From the NCBI GenBank assembly GCA_014237395.1, contig JABZFP010000029.1, positions 114,537 to 178,536 of the forward strand: a stretch of DNA of 64,000 nucleotides, read 5' to 3'. The position numbers and the translations under genes are program-made. The stretch is from Desulfobacteraceae bacterium (GTDB taxonomy: Bacteria; Desulfobacterota; Desulfobacteria; Desulfobacterales; UBA5852). The notes under the pieces were generated by a model. It made no database searches and was not told the DNA's origin. It saw only the letters and a list, made by a program, of their open reading frames with translations. Numbering within the stretch: the stretch's first letter is position 1; each line of letters starts with the position of its first letter. Shown here one piece after another: positions 23,709 through 31,729 of the stretch.

Positions 23709-24563
23709 ATGAAGATTTTACGAATACTCGCGGTGGCCATAGGCCTGCTGGCACACGGGCTCTTATCGCCAGTCTGGAGCGCCCCGACCCGCCCCTTGCC
23801 CGATTTTTTGCTTCCATCCTTGGAAAACGAGGTGATCTACCTGGCGCAGCAAAAAGGCGTCATCCAAGATGCGGTTGAAAGAAAACAAAAGGAAGAAGAT
23901 AACCTGTGGGAAGATGAAGAAGCCTTATTTGAAGACGACGAGGAAGAGTTGACCATCGCCGACCCGCTCTATTACGTCAACAAGGGCATCTGGCATTTCA
24001 ACGATGTCGTCTTCCTCTATATCGGTGAACCGGCCGCCCGGGGCTACAACAAAATTTTGCCCGAAACCATCCGGGGCGGGGTGACCAATTTCTTTTCCAA
24101 CTGGTACACGCCGGTGCGCCTGGTCAGCTGCCTGCTGCAGGCCAAATGGCAAGAAGCCGGTACAGAAGGCGGTCGGTTTTTGATCAACACGACGTTCGGC
24201 CTGCTGGGGTTTGCCGATCTGGCCAAAGAAGAAACGTGGACCGGCTGGGAGGTGGCGGATGAAGACGTCGGGCAGGTTTTCGGCGCCTGGGGCATCGGGC
24301 ACGGGTTTTACCTGGTGCTGCCGCTGGCGGGCCCCTCATCGGCGCGGGACGGCATTGGACGCATCGGCAACAGCTTCCTGGACCCCCTTACGTATCTCGA
24401 TATCAAAATGTGGGAGTATGCCGCGATCTGGAGCTATCGCGAATTCGCGAACTATGCTCCCAACGCCGGCGAGTATAAAAAATTCAGGGACATGTCCCTC
24501 GATCCCTATACCGCCATGCGCAATGCTTACATCCAATATCGTGCCCGGCAGGTCCGCGAATAG
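23709..24563 (+). CDS. mlaA: MlaA/VacJ family outer-membrane lipid protein
   Basis: 284-aa exported protein. The signal peptide ends near SPVWSA. An acidic linker (residues about 55-80, EEDNLWEDEE) precedes the MlaA domain: DPLYYVNKGIWHFNDVVFLY, FFSNWYTPVRLVSCLLQ, GRFLINTTFGLLGFADLA and GFYLVLPLAGPSSARDGIG. No lipobox cysteine is seen, unlike E. coli MlaA. It extracts phospholipid from the outer leaflet and passes it inward. No mlaC gene is in the window, so the shuttle protein is missing or distant. Confidence 0.9.
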   Translation: MKILRILAVAIGLLAHGLLSPVWSAPTRPLPDFLLPSLENEVIYLAQQKGVIQDAVERKQKEEDNLWEDEEALFEDDEEELTIADPLYYVNKGIWHFNDVVFLYIGEPAARGYNKILPETIRGGVTNFFSNWYTPVRLVSCLLQAKWQEAGTEGGRFLINTTFGLLGFADLAKEETWTGWEVADEDVGQVFGAWGIGHGFYLVLPLAGPSSARDGIGRIGNSFLDPLTYLDIKMWEYAAIWSYREFANYAPNAGEYKKFRDMSLDPYTAMRNAYIQYRARQVRE

Positions 24564-24570
24564 CGCCGGT

Positions 24571-24906
24571 TCAGTCGGTCAGGTGTCGCCGGCCTTCCTC
24601 GAGGGTGTCCACCAGCGGGAAAATGGAGGCAAAGCCACTGATGTCCAGGATGTGACGGACATTATCATTGGGGGCACACATGACAAAGCGGCCTTCGTTG
24701 CGCTGGATCTGTTTCGTGGTGGCCAGCAACGCCCGCAAACCGGCGCTGCTGATGTATTCCAGCGATGTTAGATCGTATAGATAACGTCCCTCTTCCGCGA
24801 TGGTTTTCATCATGTCGGCTTCGGCATCGTCGGACGACACGGCATCCAGGCGCCCCTCGAATATGAAGGCGACAATCCCTGTCCCTTCGTTGGATTCAAT
24901 TTTCAT
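24571..24906 (-). CDS. STAS-domain anti-sigma antagonist / MlaB-like protein
   Basis: 111-aa STAS protein. It begins MKIESNEGTGIVAFIFEGRLD and has the phosphoacceptor loop DLTSLEYISSAGLRALL, whose serine is the target of RsbW-type kinases in partner switches. MlaB, the usual fourth Mla subunit, is also a STAS protein, so either role is possible. It is convergent with mlaA, 7 bases apart, but on the opposite strand. AGGAAG lies upstream of the ATG at 24906. Confidence 0.85.
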   Translation of the reverse strand: MKIESNEGTGIVAFIFEGRLDAVSSDDAEADMMKTIAEEGRYLYDLTSLEYISSAGLRALLATTKQIQRNEGRFVMCAPNDNVRHILDISGFASIFPLVDTLEEGRRHLTD

Positions 24907-25238
24907 CAATCTTCCTAATCCCCTTTGCCCGGTTTCCCGAAGATTCTTTCGTATCGTGAGAATGCCCCCAACCACTGCCGCAGCGCATACCGCGAATTGA
25001 AAATGGATGTCCCGCCTAACTTTATTGGCCAACGCATCGTATCGAAAGGGGTGCGAATAATCAATCCCTGCTTGCGCTGGGAATGGACCGCCACCCGCGA
25101 CCCAATGGCCGCCTTTCCCGCATCAATTGACAACGCCCTGAACGACATTACCTCTTTTGACTATGAACAGCCGGTGTCGATAACCTGCCGGCGGAAAGCA
25201 ACAACCAATGAAATGGTTTAGGCATAAGGAGACTGAAT
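24907..25238. other. Divergent intergenic region, STAS gene / zinc protein
   Basis: 332 bp with open frames on both strands but no recognised protein, ribosome site or motif in them. Likely carries the divergent promoters. Nothing specific was identified. Confidence 0.4.
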
Positions 25239-25460
25239 ATGGCCCATACCTGTAAACGATGCGGTGCGGTGGCCAAAGATCCGGGCCACCTGTGCGACCC
25301 CTGCGGCGATCGCCAGAAATGCTCCTTCTGTGGGGCCCCTGACATCAACCACGCCCACATGTGCAAAAGCAAGTTGACGGCCATGAAGTTTGTCTGTGAC
25401 GGCTGCGGTCGAGTTGCAATGGAGAGTGAACATCTCTGCAAGCCGTCCCCCATTGGATAG
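25239..25460 (+). CDS. Small multi-zinc-ribbon protein
   Basis: 73-aa cysteine-rich protein with repeating metal sites: CKRCG, HLCDPCG, CSFCG, HAHMC, CDGCG and HLC. The pattern is two or three short treble-clef or ribbon units of the form CxxC...HxC(xxC). The ribosome site AAGGAG is 8 bases before the ATG. It could be an assembly, nucleic-acid or metal-handling protein. No function known to me. Confidence 0.7.
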   Translation: MAHTCKRCGAVAKDPGHLCDPCGDRQKCSFCGAPDINHAHMCKSKLTAMKFVCDGCGRVAMESEHLCKPSPIG

Positions 25461-25594
25461 CATCCGAACCGCGGGGGGCAAACCGTTTCCCGCGAAGCTC
25501 CCATGCGGCCAATCAAGCCGGCGTCCCTCAGCCAGTGGCTGCGGCAGCACGGCTGGCTTGATTGCCGATCGGGATCGGTTTACAAAAACAATGC

Positions 25595-25638
25595 TTGACA
25601 GCGACATGGCCCCCCTATAGTCTAAATGATATTCATTT
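25595..25638 (+). promoter_or_regulatory. Sigma-70 promoter with Fur-like operator
   Basis: TTGACA (25595-25600) and TATAGT (25616-25621) are spaced 15 bases. Immediately downstream AAATGATATTCATTT (25624-25638) is a perfect palindrome close to the Fur 7-1-7 box (TGATAAT-N-ATTATCA). A repressor there would cover the transcription start. The first gene downstream starts at 25781. The rest of the 320 bp gap shows nothing else. Confidence 0.5.
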
Positions 25639-25780
25639 TGTTGCCGCTATTCATTTCTCTTGCCTATTTGAAAATGCAGCGGCCGAAACTGTTAGGCTCG
25701 CACCACCCGCACGCGCGTTGCCCATCGGTTCACGGCCATACCGGCTGACGGTTGTCCAACCCACAGCCCCGGAGGACACC

Positions 25781-26698
25781 ATGGTACGGATCGTCCTTTC
25801 CCTCATAGGCCTTCTCTTTTTTGTCGGTGGGGAAGTTGTTTCGGCGGACGCCTTGTTCACCGTTCCCGCACGCATGGACCAAATCGAATCCCGCCCGGGC
25901 ATCCAAAGCCGCATCATCGTCTATCGACCGGATCAGCCCGTCGCCACGGTCATCCTTTTCCCGGACGGCAACGGGCGGCTGGACATCACCCACGTATTCA
26001 ACGCCCCCTACATCGGTCGAACCGACGAGATTCCCATGGAGCTGATGGGGTATCTGCTCGATCAAAAAATCACCGTCGTTTTAGTGGACGCCCCGGCCGA
26101 TCACCGCTCCATGCTGGGTGTCAATGGATGGCATGGTCCCGGTATTTTCCGTCTGAGCCAGGATCACGCCCGCGATGTGGGCGCCATCGTCGACTATCTC
26201 AAGGAGCAGGACCAATTGCCCATCTGGTTGGCGGGAATCCGCATGGGCGCCTTTTCGGCGGCCACGGCCGCCATTTATCTCCAAGAGAAGGTAGCCGGCC
26301 TGGTCCTGGCCGGCGGCATTACACAATGCACCGAACAGAAAATCCTGCTGCAACTATGCCCGGAAGGGTTGATGGGCATGCCGCTGCACGACATCACCGT
26401 CCCCACCTTGATTCTCTCGGGAGGCTACGCTTTTCCGGAAACCCTGTTGGAAGGGGCGCTGAGCCATTCCCCGTCCATTCGGTTCCAGACGTTTTCTGAA
26501 TATGTCAATTTCGAATCCTGGAACGGCTGGGACCCGGGACAGACCGCCATTCCCGGGGTATCGAATGCCCACGTCAGCCGTGAGATGGCCGACTTCATTC
26601 GCTGGAATGAAATGACCCACCCGATGGTCATCTGCGACAATTCGGCCGCCGAAATGAGGGCCTCGGTCGAAATTTATCTGGCGGGCTGCTGCTACTAA
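25781..26698 (+). CDS. Secreted alpha/beta-hydrolase-like protein
   Basis: 305-aa exported protein with signal peptide VRIVLSLIGLLFFVGGEVVSA. TVILFPDGNGRLDI resembles the strand before an oxyanion loop. AGIRMGAFSAATAA takes the nucleophile-elbow position but reads GIRMG, not GxSxG, so the serine nucleophile is absent and catalysis is doubtful. Later TLILSGGYAFPE is typical of the fold. GGAGG lies 6 bases before the ATG. A Fur-like box 145 bases upstream suggests iron-responsive expression. Function unknown. Confidence 0.72.
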   Translation: MVRIVLSLIGLLFFVGGEVVSADALFTVPARMDQIESRPGIQSRIIVYRPDQPVATVILFPDGNGRLDITHVFNAPYIGRTDEIPMELMGYLLDQKITVVLVDAPADHRSMLGVNGWHGPGIFRLSQDHARDVGAIVDYLKEQDQLPIWLAGIRMGAFSAATAAIYLQEKVAGLVLAGGITQCTEQKILLQLCPEGLMGMPLHDITVPTLILSGGYAFPETLLEGALSHSPSIRFQTFSEYVNFESWNGWDPGQTAIPGVSNAHVSREMADFIRWNEMTHPMVICDNSAAEMRASVEIYLAGCCY

Positions 26699-26738
26699 GT
26701 ACTTTAGGAATGGCGTATGAACGGATGGCGCGCTGCCG

Positions 26739-27488
26739 TTAATCCGTTGCCCGGCCGTCATCGAACAAATACCCGACCGACCGAACACTCTTGAAAAATA
26801 ACGGCTTTTTGGGGTTTTCCTCGAAGTATTTACGAAACCGGACGATAAAATTATCCACCGTGCGGGTCGTCATTTCACCGGTGTAGCCCCATCCGATCTC
26901 CAGGATCTTGATGCGCGACAGGGGCTTTCCCCGGTGCTTGATGAAAAGCTTCAGCAGCTTAAGCTCCTGTTCCGTCAAGCGCACGACCCCTCCCCGGCAA
27001 TGCGCCTTTCCGGTGTCGAATTCCACCGTGTTTGCGCCAAACCGATAGACGGTTTCCGTGACCGTTAGATTTTCGGATCCATTGCCGTTTTCCCCTCGGC
27101 CCCATGCGGCCCGCTTGATCAGGCGCTCCACGCGCAGCTGAAACTCTTCCAGATTGAAGGGCTTGGCCAGATAGTCATCCACGCCGTGCGCCAGCCCCCG
27201 AACCCGGTCGTCGGGGCCGGCCTTGGCCGACAGGATCAGAATCGGAAGCTTTTCATCTTCCAGGCGAATGCTCTGCAACACCGAAAAGCCGTCGATTCCC
27301 GGCAGCATGATGTCCAGCACAATCAGGTCCGGGCGCCAGGCTTTCCACTGCTGCAGCGCCGACACGCCATCCGTGGCAATCCTCACATCATAGCCCAGGA
27401 GAGAAAGATTCAAGCGGATACCCTCGGCGATATGTTTTTCATCCTCAACTACCAGAATACGGCTCTTTGACGCGGGTTGTGTGTTCAT
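26739..27488 (-). CDS. OmpR-family response regulator
   Basis: 249-aa two-domain regulator. The receiver (about 10-125) has VVEDEKHIAEG, phosphoacceptor in LIVLDIMLPGIDG and conserved Lys in YLAKPFNLEE. The winged-helix DNA-binding domain (about 150-245) has LTEQELKLLKLFIKHRGKPLSR and FRKYFEENPKKPLFFKSVRSVGYLF. Its start overlaps the end of the kinase gene by four bases (ATGA), so the pair is co-translated. Target genes unknown. Confidence 0.92.
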   Translation of the reverse strand: MNTQPASKSRILVVEDEKHIAEGIRLNLSLLGYDVRIATDGVSALQQWKAWRPDLIVLDIMLPGIDGFSVLQSIRLEDEKLPILILSAKAGPDDRVRGLAHGVDDYLAKPFNLEEFQLRVERLIKRAAWGRGENGNGSENLTVTETVYRFGANTVEFDTGKAHCRGGVVRLTEQELKLLKLFIKHRGKPLSRIKILEIGWGYTGEMTTRTVDNFIVRFRKYFEENPKKPLFFKSVRSVGYLFDDGRATD

Positions 27489-28477
27489 TGGTTATCTTCC
27501 ACCAGAATAGTTTTCTTTCGCCTGGGCAGAATCAGCGTAAAAACCGACCCGTCCCCATCCATGCGGGATTCCGCTTCCACACGCCCTTTATGCAGGCGGG
27601 CAATGTTTTGCACCAGGCTCAGCCCCAGTCCGCTGCCCTTGGCCATCGTCCGCCCCGGTCGCCCTGTCTGGTAAAACCGGCGAAAAATTTTGCGTGCTTC
27701 CCCTTTGCCGATACCGATGCCGTTGTCCTCAAATCGCAGGCGGAAATTGCGTCGTCCCGTATCGAAGCGGATGTCGATCCGGGGGCGATCAGAAGCATTG
27801 TATTTTACCGCGTTGGTCAATAAGTTCATCACCAGCATGTCAAACAACGGTCGATCCACGGGATAGTGCCAGGGCTCACCCGCGGGAGAATGAATCCGGA
27901 TGTCGCACCCTTCGAAAAGCGGGGCATGGTTCTCCCGAAGTTCTTCGATTGCCCGGACCAAGTCCGTTATCCTGAAATCCGCCTGGTAGCTTTTGCTTTC
28001 AAGACGGGCCAGGTTCAATATACGATTGATGTTGTCCGTAAGACGGCCGACATCCGACAGCATATAGTGAATATACTTCTCCTGATCGGTGCGGGCCAGA
28101 TCGTATTTAAGAAATGTCTCCAGAAAAAGCTTCAGGGACGTAACCGGTGTTCGGAGTTCATGGGTAAAATTGTTGATAAAATTATGCTGCAGTCGGTAGA
28201 GTTGAAGTGTTTTCTGATTATAAACGAAAATTGTGAAGATGCCCATGAGGATGATGCCCACCAAGATGGACAGCACCAGTACCACCACCCAGGTCTGGGG
28301 GGCCAATACCTGGACCGGCTCCAGGTTGAGTTTGCGGACCATGGCCTCCAGGCCCGTGCTGACTTCAACATACCAGTAAATATATAAAAACAGCGAAAGA
28401 ACAAGGGCAACGGTCGAAAAAACAAAAATGGATATGGGATGAAATAGCCAGGATCCACGTCTCATAACAGGCCCCAT
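27485..28477 (-). CDS. Membrane sensor histidine kinase
   Basis: 330-aa kinase. Two membrane spans (about 15-38 and 62-86) flank a very short periplasmic loop of about 25 residues, so it likely senses within the membrane. HisKA motif NFTHELRTPVTSL carries the phospho-His, N-box MNLLTNAVKYN, and G boxes EDNGIGIG and KGSGLGLSLVQN. First gene of the kinase-regulator operon. A second Met (28465) could be the true start. Confidence 0.9.
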   Translation of the reverse strand: MGPVMRRGSWLFHPISIFVFSTVALVLSLFLYIYWYVEVSTGLEAMVRKLNLEPVQVLAPQTWVVVLVLSILVGIILMGIFTIFVYNQKTLQLYRLQHNFINNFTHELRTPVTSLKLFLETFLKYDLARTDQEKYIHYMLSDVGRLTDNINRILNLARLESKSYQADFRITDLVRAIEELRENHAPLFEGCDIRIHSPAGEPWHYPVDRPLFDMLVMNLLTNAVKYNASDRPRIDIRFDTGRRNFRLRFEDNGIGIGKGEARKIFRRFYQTGRPGRTMAKGSGLGLSLVQNIARLHKGRVEAESRMDGDGSVFTLILPRRKKTILVEDNQ

Positions 28478-28680
28478 GTTAGAGTGTTGCCGTTGTCACG
28501 TCAACGGCCCCGCTAAACGCACGTGAGGGTTCCACCCCGCCGCATGTAAAACTTTTGTAAAACCGCCGCCACGACTACCCTGCGGCGATGATATCGGCTA
28601 ATGCTTACCACAATTGACATCCGCCTTACCATGCCATAATGAACTGGCAAGCGATGATACCGAAGGAGCCATCCAAACCA

Positions 28681-29619
28681 ATGCTGAATATGATCCCCGG
28701 CCCGATTCGCGGCCTTGCCTCACTGGCCGGCTACACGCTGAACACGATTTTCTGGTGCGCCCTTCTCTTCTGCGTGGCCCTCCTTAAGGCGCTGGTGCCG
28801 CTGAAAAAATGGCGCCGGACATGCAACCGAATTTTGAATCTGATCGCCACCCGCTGGATTGCCATCAACAACCTGAACCTGCAGATCATGAACCATATCC
28901 ATTGGGACATTCGGGGCATCGAAGCACTGCGGGCCGGCAACTGGTATCTGGTCCTGTCCAATCACCAATCTTGGGTGGACATTCTTGTCCTGCAGCGCAT
29001 TTTCCATCGCCGCATTCCATTTCTCAAATTTTTTATCAAACAGGAACTGATCTGGATGCCGGTTCTGGGTTTAGCCTGGTGGGCGCTTGATTTTCCCTTT
29101 GTCAAACGCTATTCCCGCGCTGTGCTGAAACGCAAACCGCATCTCAAAGGCAAAGACCTGGAGATCACCCGCAAGGCCTGCCGCAAGTTTCGCGAAATTC
29201 CCGTTTCCATCATGAATTTCACCGAAGGAACGCGGTTTACCCACGACAAGCATCGCCGACAAAAATCCCCCTATGGCCATCTGCTGCGCCCGCGTTCCGG
29301 CGGGATTGCCTTTGTCTTGAACGCCATGGGGGAGCAGATGACCAGCATTCTGGACGTCACGATCGTCTACCCTCAGGGGACGCCATCTTTCTGGGATATG
29401 CTTTGCGGGCGATTGAAAGAGGTCATTGTGAGGGTGCGTGAAATCCCTGTAACGGATCAACTGCAGGGGGATTATTTCAACGACGAGGCCTATCGCGTCT
29501 GGTTTCAGAACTGGCTGAACCGGCTATGGCTTGAAAAAGATGCGCGTATCGCCGCGATACTGGCCAAGGCCCGGACACATAATCGCCAAACCGCGGACGC
29601 GTTTCAGGAAGCCGCTTGA
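28681..29619 (+). CDS. 1-acyl-sn-glycerol-3-phosphate acyltransferase family protein (YihG/PlsC-like)
   Basis: 312-aa membrane-anchored acyltransferase. An N-terminal hydrophobic segment is followed by the HX4D catalytic motif NHQSWVD and the substrate motif FTEGTR. The extended form with VKRYSRAVLKRKP is the YihG-like branch. It probably acylates lysophosphatidate or another lysophospholipid at the inner membrane. ATG 28681 has AAGGAG 12 bases upstream. It is transcribed divergently from the kinase operon. Confidence 0.85.
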   Translation: MLNMIPGPIRGLASLAGYTLNTIFWCALLFCVALLKALVPLKKWRRTCNRILNLIATRWIAINNLNLQIMNHIHWDIRGIEALRAGNWYLVLSNHQSWVDILVLQRIFHRRIPFLKFFIKQELIWMPVLGLAWWALDFPFVKRYSRAVLKRKPHLKGKDLEITRKACRKFREIPVSIMNFTEGTRFTHDKHRRQKSPYGHLLRPRSGGIAFVLNAMGEQMTSILDVTIVYPQGTPSFWDMLCGRLKEVIVRVREIPVTDQLQGDYFNDEAYRVWFQNWLNRLWLEKDARIAAILAKARTHNRQTADAFQEAA

Positions 29620-29672
29620 CCCCCCTATTCTGGAACTGATCGACGTCCGCCCCCGACCTCGTGCCAGGTAAA

Positions 29673-30578
29673 ATGACACCATCCGCCCCTTACCGCATCG
29701 GTATCGATATCGGCGGCACCAAAACCGAAGTCGTGCTGCTCGATCCCGAGGGTCGACCGCGACTGCGCGAGCGCGTTCCCACCCCCCGCCGGCATACCCG
29801 CGAATACGAGGCCATTTTAGAAAACACGGTTCGGATGGCCGAACATGCCTTGCGTCAAACACCCCGCCATGAGGGCACCATTGGCATTTGCATTCCCGGC
29901 ATCATCGATGCCGGGACCGGCTGCGTGATCAATGCCAACATCACCAGCCTGATTGACAAATCCTTCCAACAGGATATCGCCCGGCAGTTGGGCCGCCCCG
30001 TGGCGATGGAAAACGACGCCGACTGTTTCACCCTGGCGGAAAGCCTGCAGGGCGCCGGCCAAGGCTTCGCCATGGTCTTCGGTATTATTCTGGGAACCGG
30101 CGTGGGCGGGGGGCTGTGTTTCAACGGCCGTCTTTACCGCGGACGACACGGCATCGCCGGTGAATGGGGCCACATGGCGATGGATCCTGACGGCCAGCCC
30201 TGTTTCTGCGGCAACCGGGGTTGTGTGGAAACGCTGATCAGCGGCACCGGGCTATCGGCCGCTTACCAGCGGGCCCACGGTCAATCGCTGTCCGCCGAAG
30301 CCATCGTGGCCGGGGCCCATGACGGCCAACCGGACTGCCGGACGATTTTTCAAGCTTTCCTGGACACCTTCGGCCGCTGCGTGGGCGGCATCATCTCCCT
30401 GCTGGACCCCGATGCCATCGTCCTGGGAGGCGGCCTGTCCAATATTGACGACCTCTACACCGAAGGGGCGGACAAAGCCCGCCGCTATGCGTTTCACCCG
30501 GATCCGCGGACCCCTATCTTAAAAAACAAACTGGGTGATTCAGCCGGCGTGTATGGCGCGGCCTGGATCGGCATTTGA
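29673..30578 (+). CDS. ROK-family sugar kinase
   Basis: 301-aa cytoplasmic kinase. ATP-binding start IGIDIGGTKTEVVLLD, catalytic region MENDADCF, glycine-rich ILGTGVGGG and zinc motif CFCGNRGCVE preceded by EWGH define the ROK family. The closest types are fructokinase and N-acetylglucosamine/N-acetylmannosamine kinases. A GTG at 29661 could add four residues. It is convergent with the GalT-like gene, which also suggests sugar metabolism here. Sugar specificity is not readable. Confidence 0.88.
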   Translation: MTPSAPYRIGIDIGGTKTEVVLLDPEGRPRLRERVPTPRRHTREYEAILENTVRMAEHALRQTPRHEGTIGICIPGIIDAGTGCVINANITSLIDKSFQQDIARQLGRPVAMENDADCFTLAESLQGAGQGFAMVFGIILGTGVGGGLCFNGRLYRGRHGIAGEWGHMAMDPDGQPCFCGNRGCVETLISGTGLSAAYQRAHGQSLSAEAIVAGAHDGQPDCRTIFQAFLDTFGRCVGGIISLLDPDAIVLGGGLSNIDDLYTEGADKARRYAFHPDPRTPILKNKLGDSAGVYGAAWIGI

Positions 30579-30620
30579 GCTGGACGGACCCGACAAAGCC
30601 GGATGAGCCGATGCGCCGCG

Positions 30621-31661
30621 TCACGCCCAGAAAGGTCTTGCCAGCCGTGCGGTTTCCTCCGGCGTCTGAAAGGTGGCCATGTCTCCCAGCATGGTCTCGA
30701 AACTGGTGTGGTCGTTGCGCACCCAGGCGGCGTAATTCGAGCGCACCATCATCACGACCCGCAACTCCAGGCCACTATCGTCCTGCTCCACCGTAAGCAA
30801 GCCGAGGTTGTACCCGTTCCGGCAGAGGCTGCGATAAAACCGCTGGGTGTTCAGCACTCCCCGGGCCAAATCGTCCCAAGCCGCGTCACCCAGCCGCCGC
30901 ACAGATGTTCGGCCCGGCAGGATGCCCCAGATCTCATAAAAGCCTTCCGGTGCGAATGCCGCCAGCCACTCCCATTCACCGGTGCGGCCAATGGTGCGCC
31001 TTCCGTCGTTCTTTTCGTGCTGCAGGATATCCGAAAAAAGGGCCTGCCCCGTGGCGGTCTTGTAAGCCCGGGTGCGTTTGGCCAAAAAGCGATGATAGTT
31101 GGGCGCCACCCGGTCGGCATGCACCTGAAGATGGGGATGCAGCAGCGAGCCGCCGGCGGACGGCAAATGATTCTGGGCAATGCCCATGTATACCGCGGCA
31201 GGATCGGTTTCATGAACACGCCGCAGGTAGGCGGCACAGTTAAGAAAACTGTCTTTGTAAACGGAAGGTGAAGCGGTGCCGATTTCCACGAAATGCCGGT
31301 CGTCGAACAGGCTGACGGCGGAGTAGGCGGCATAAGGGAAGAGATTGGGGAACAGGATCGAACCGCCCTGCGCCATGCGCCCGGCCGTGTGAAATGCCGG
31401 TGGAAAACGCGGGGTTTTTGTCTCCAACTGCGGCTGACAAAAGGGACATGCCGCTACTTGGCCGGCATGCGGGGGCGGTGCCGGCAGGTGGCGCGCGCCG
31501 TGTTCCGTCTCGCCGGAGCGGCTGAAGGTAATGCGGCTGCGCCGGCCGGTAAGCGGCGATGTCCGGATTTCGATGGGCCGGTCCGTCGCGACACCGTCCG
31601 GTGTGACAATGCGTGCCGTGACGCACGTGCTGCGAAATGAAAGGCCATCGAAAGAATCCAC
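30621..31661 (-). CDS. GalT-like nucleotidyltransferase (HIT superfamily)
   Basis: 346-aa protein. A CPFC zinc motif near residue 72 (ACPFCQP), NLFPYA, and HPHLQVHAD with the HxHxQ active-site signature place it with galactose-1-phosphate uridylyltransferases. It is divergent from classical GalT, so its sugar-phosphate is uncertain. Proposed start is GTG 31661; the frame is open a little farther upstream (LTRKAYGV) with no good start codon, so the N-terminus may be longer. It lies 68 bp downstream of glpD on the same strand. Confidence 0.72.
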   Translation of the reverse strand: MDSFDGLSFRSTCVTARIVTPDGVATDRPIEIRTSPLTGRRSRITFSRSGETEHGARHLPAPPPHAGQVAACPFCQPQLETKTPRFPPAFHTAGRMAQGGSILFPNLFPYAAYSAVSLFDDRHFVEIGTASPSVYKDSFLNCAAYLRRVHETDPAAVYMGIAQNHLPSAGGSLLHPHLQVHADRVAPNYHRFLAKRTRAYKTATGQALFSDILQHEKNDGRRTIGRTGEWEWLAAFAPEGFYEIWGILPGRTSVRRLGDAAWDDLARGVLNTQRFYRSLCRNGYNLGLLTVEQDDSGLELRVVMMVRSNYAAWVRNDHTSFETMLGDMATFQTPEETARLARPFWA

Positions 31662-31729
31662 GCCATACGCCTTTCGCGTCAGGCTGGCCAGGCTGACCCG
31701 TCACGCCACCCGGCACACCTTCCTGTTGC

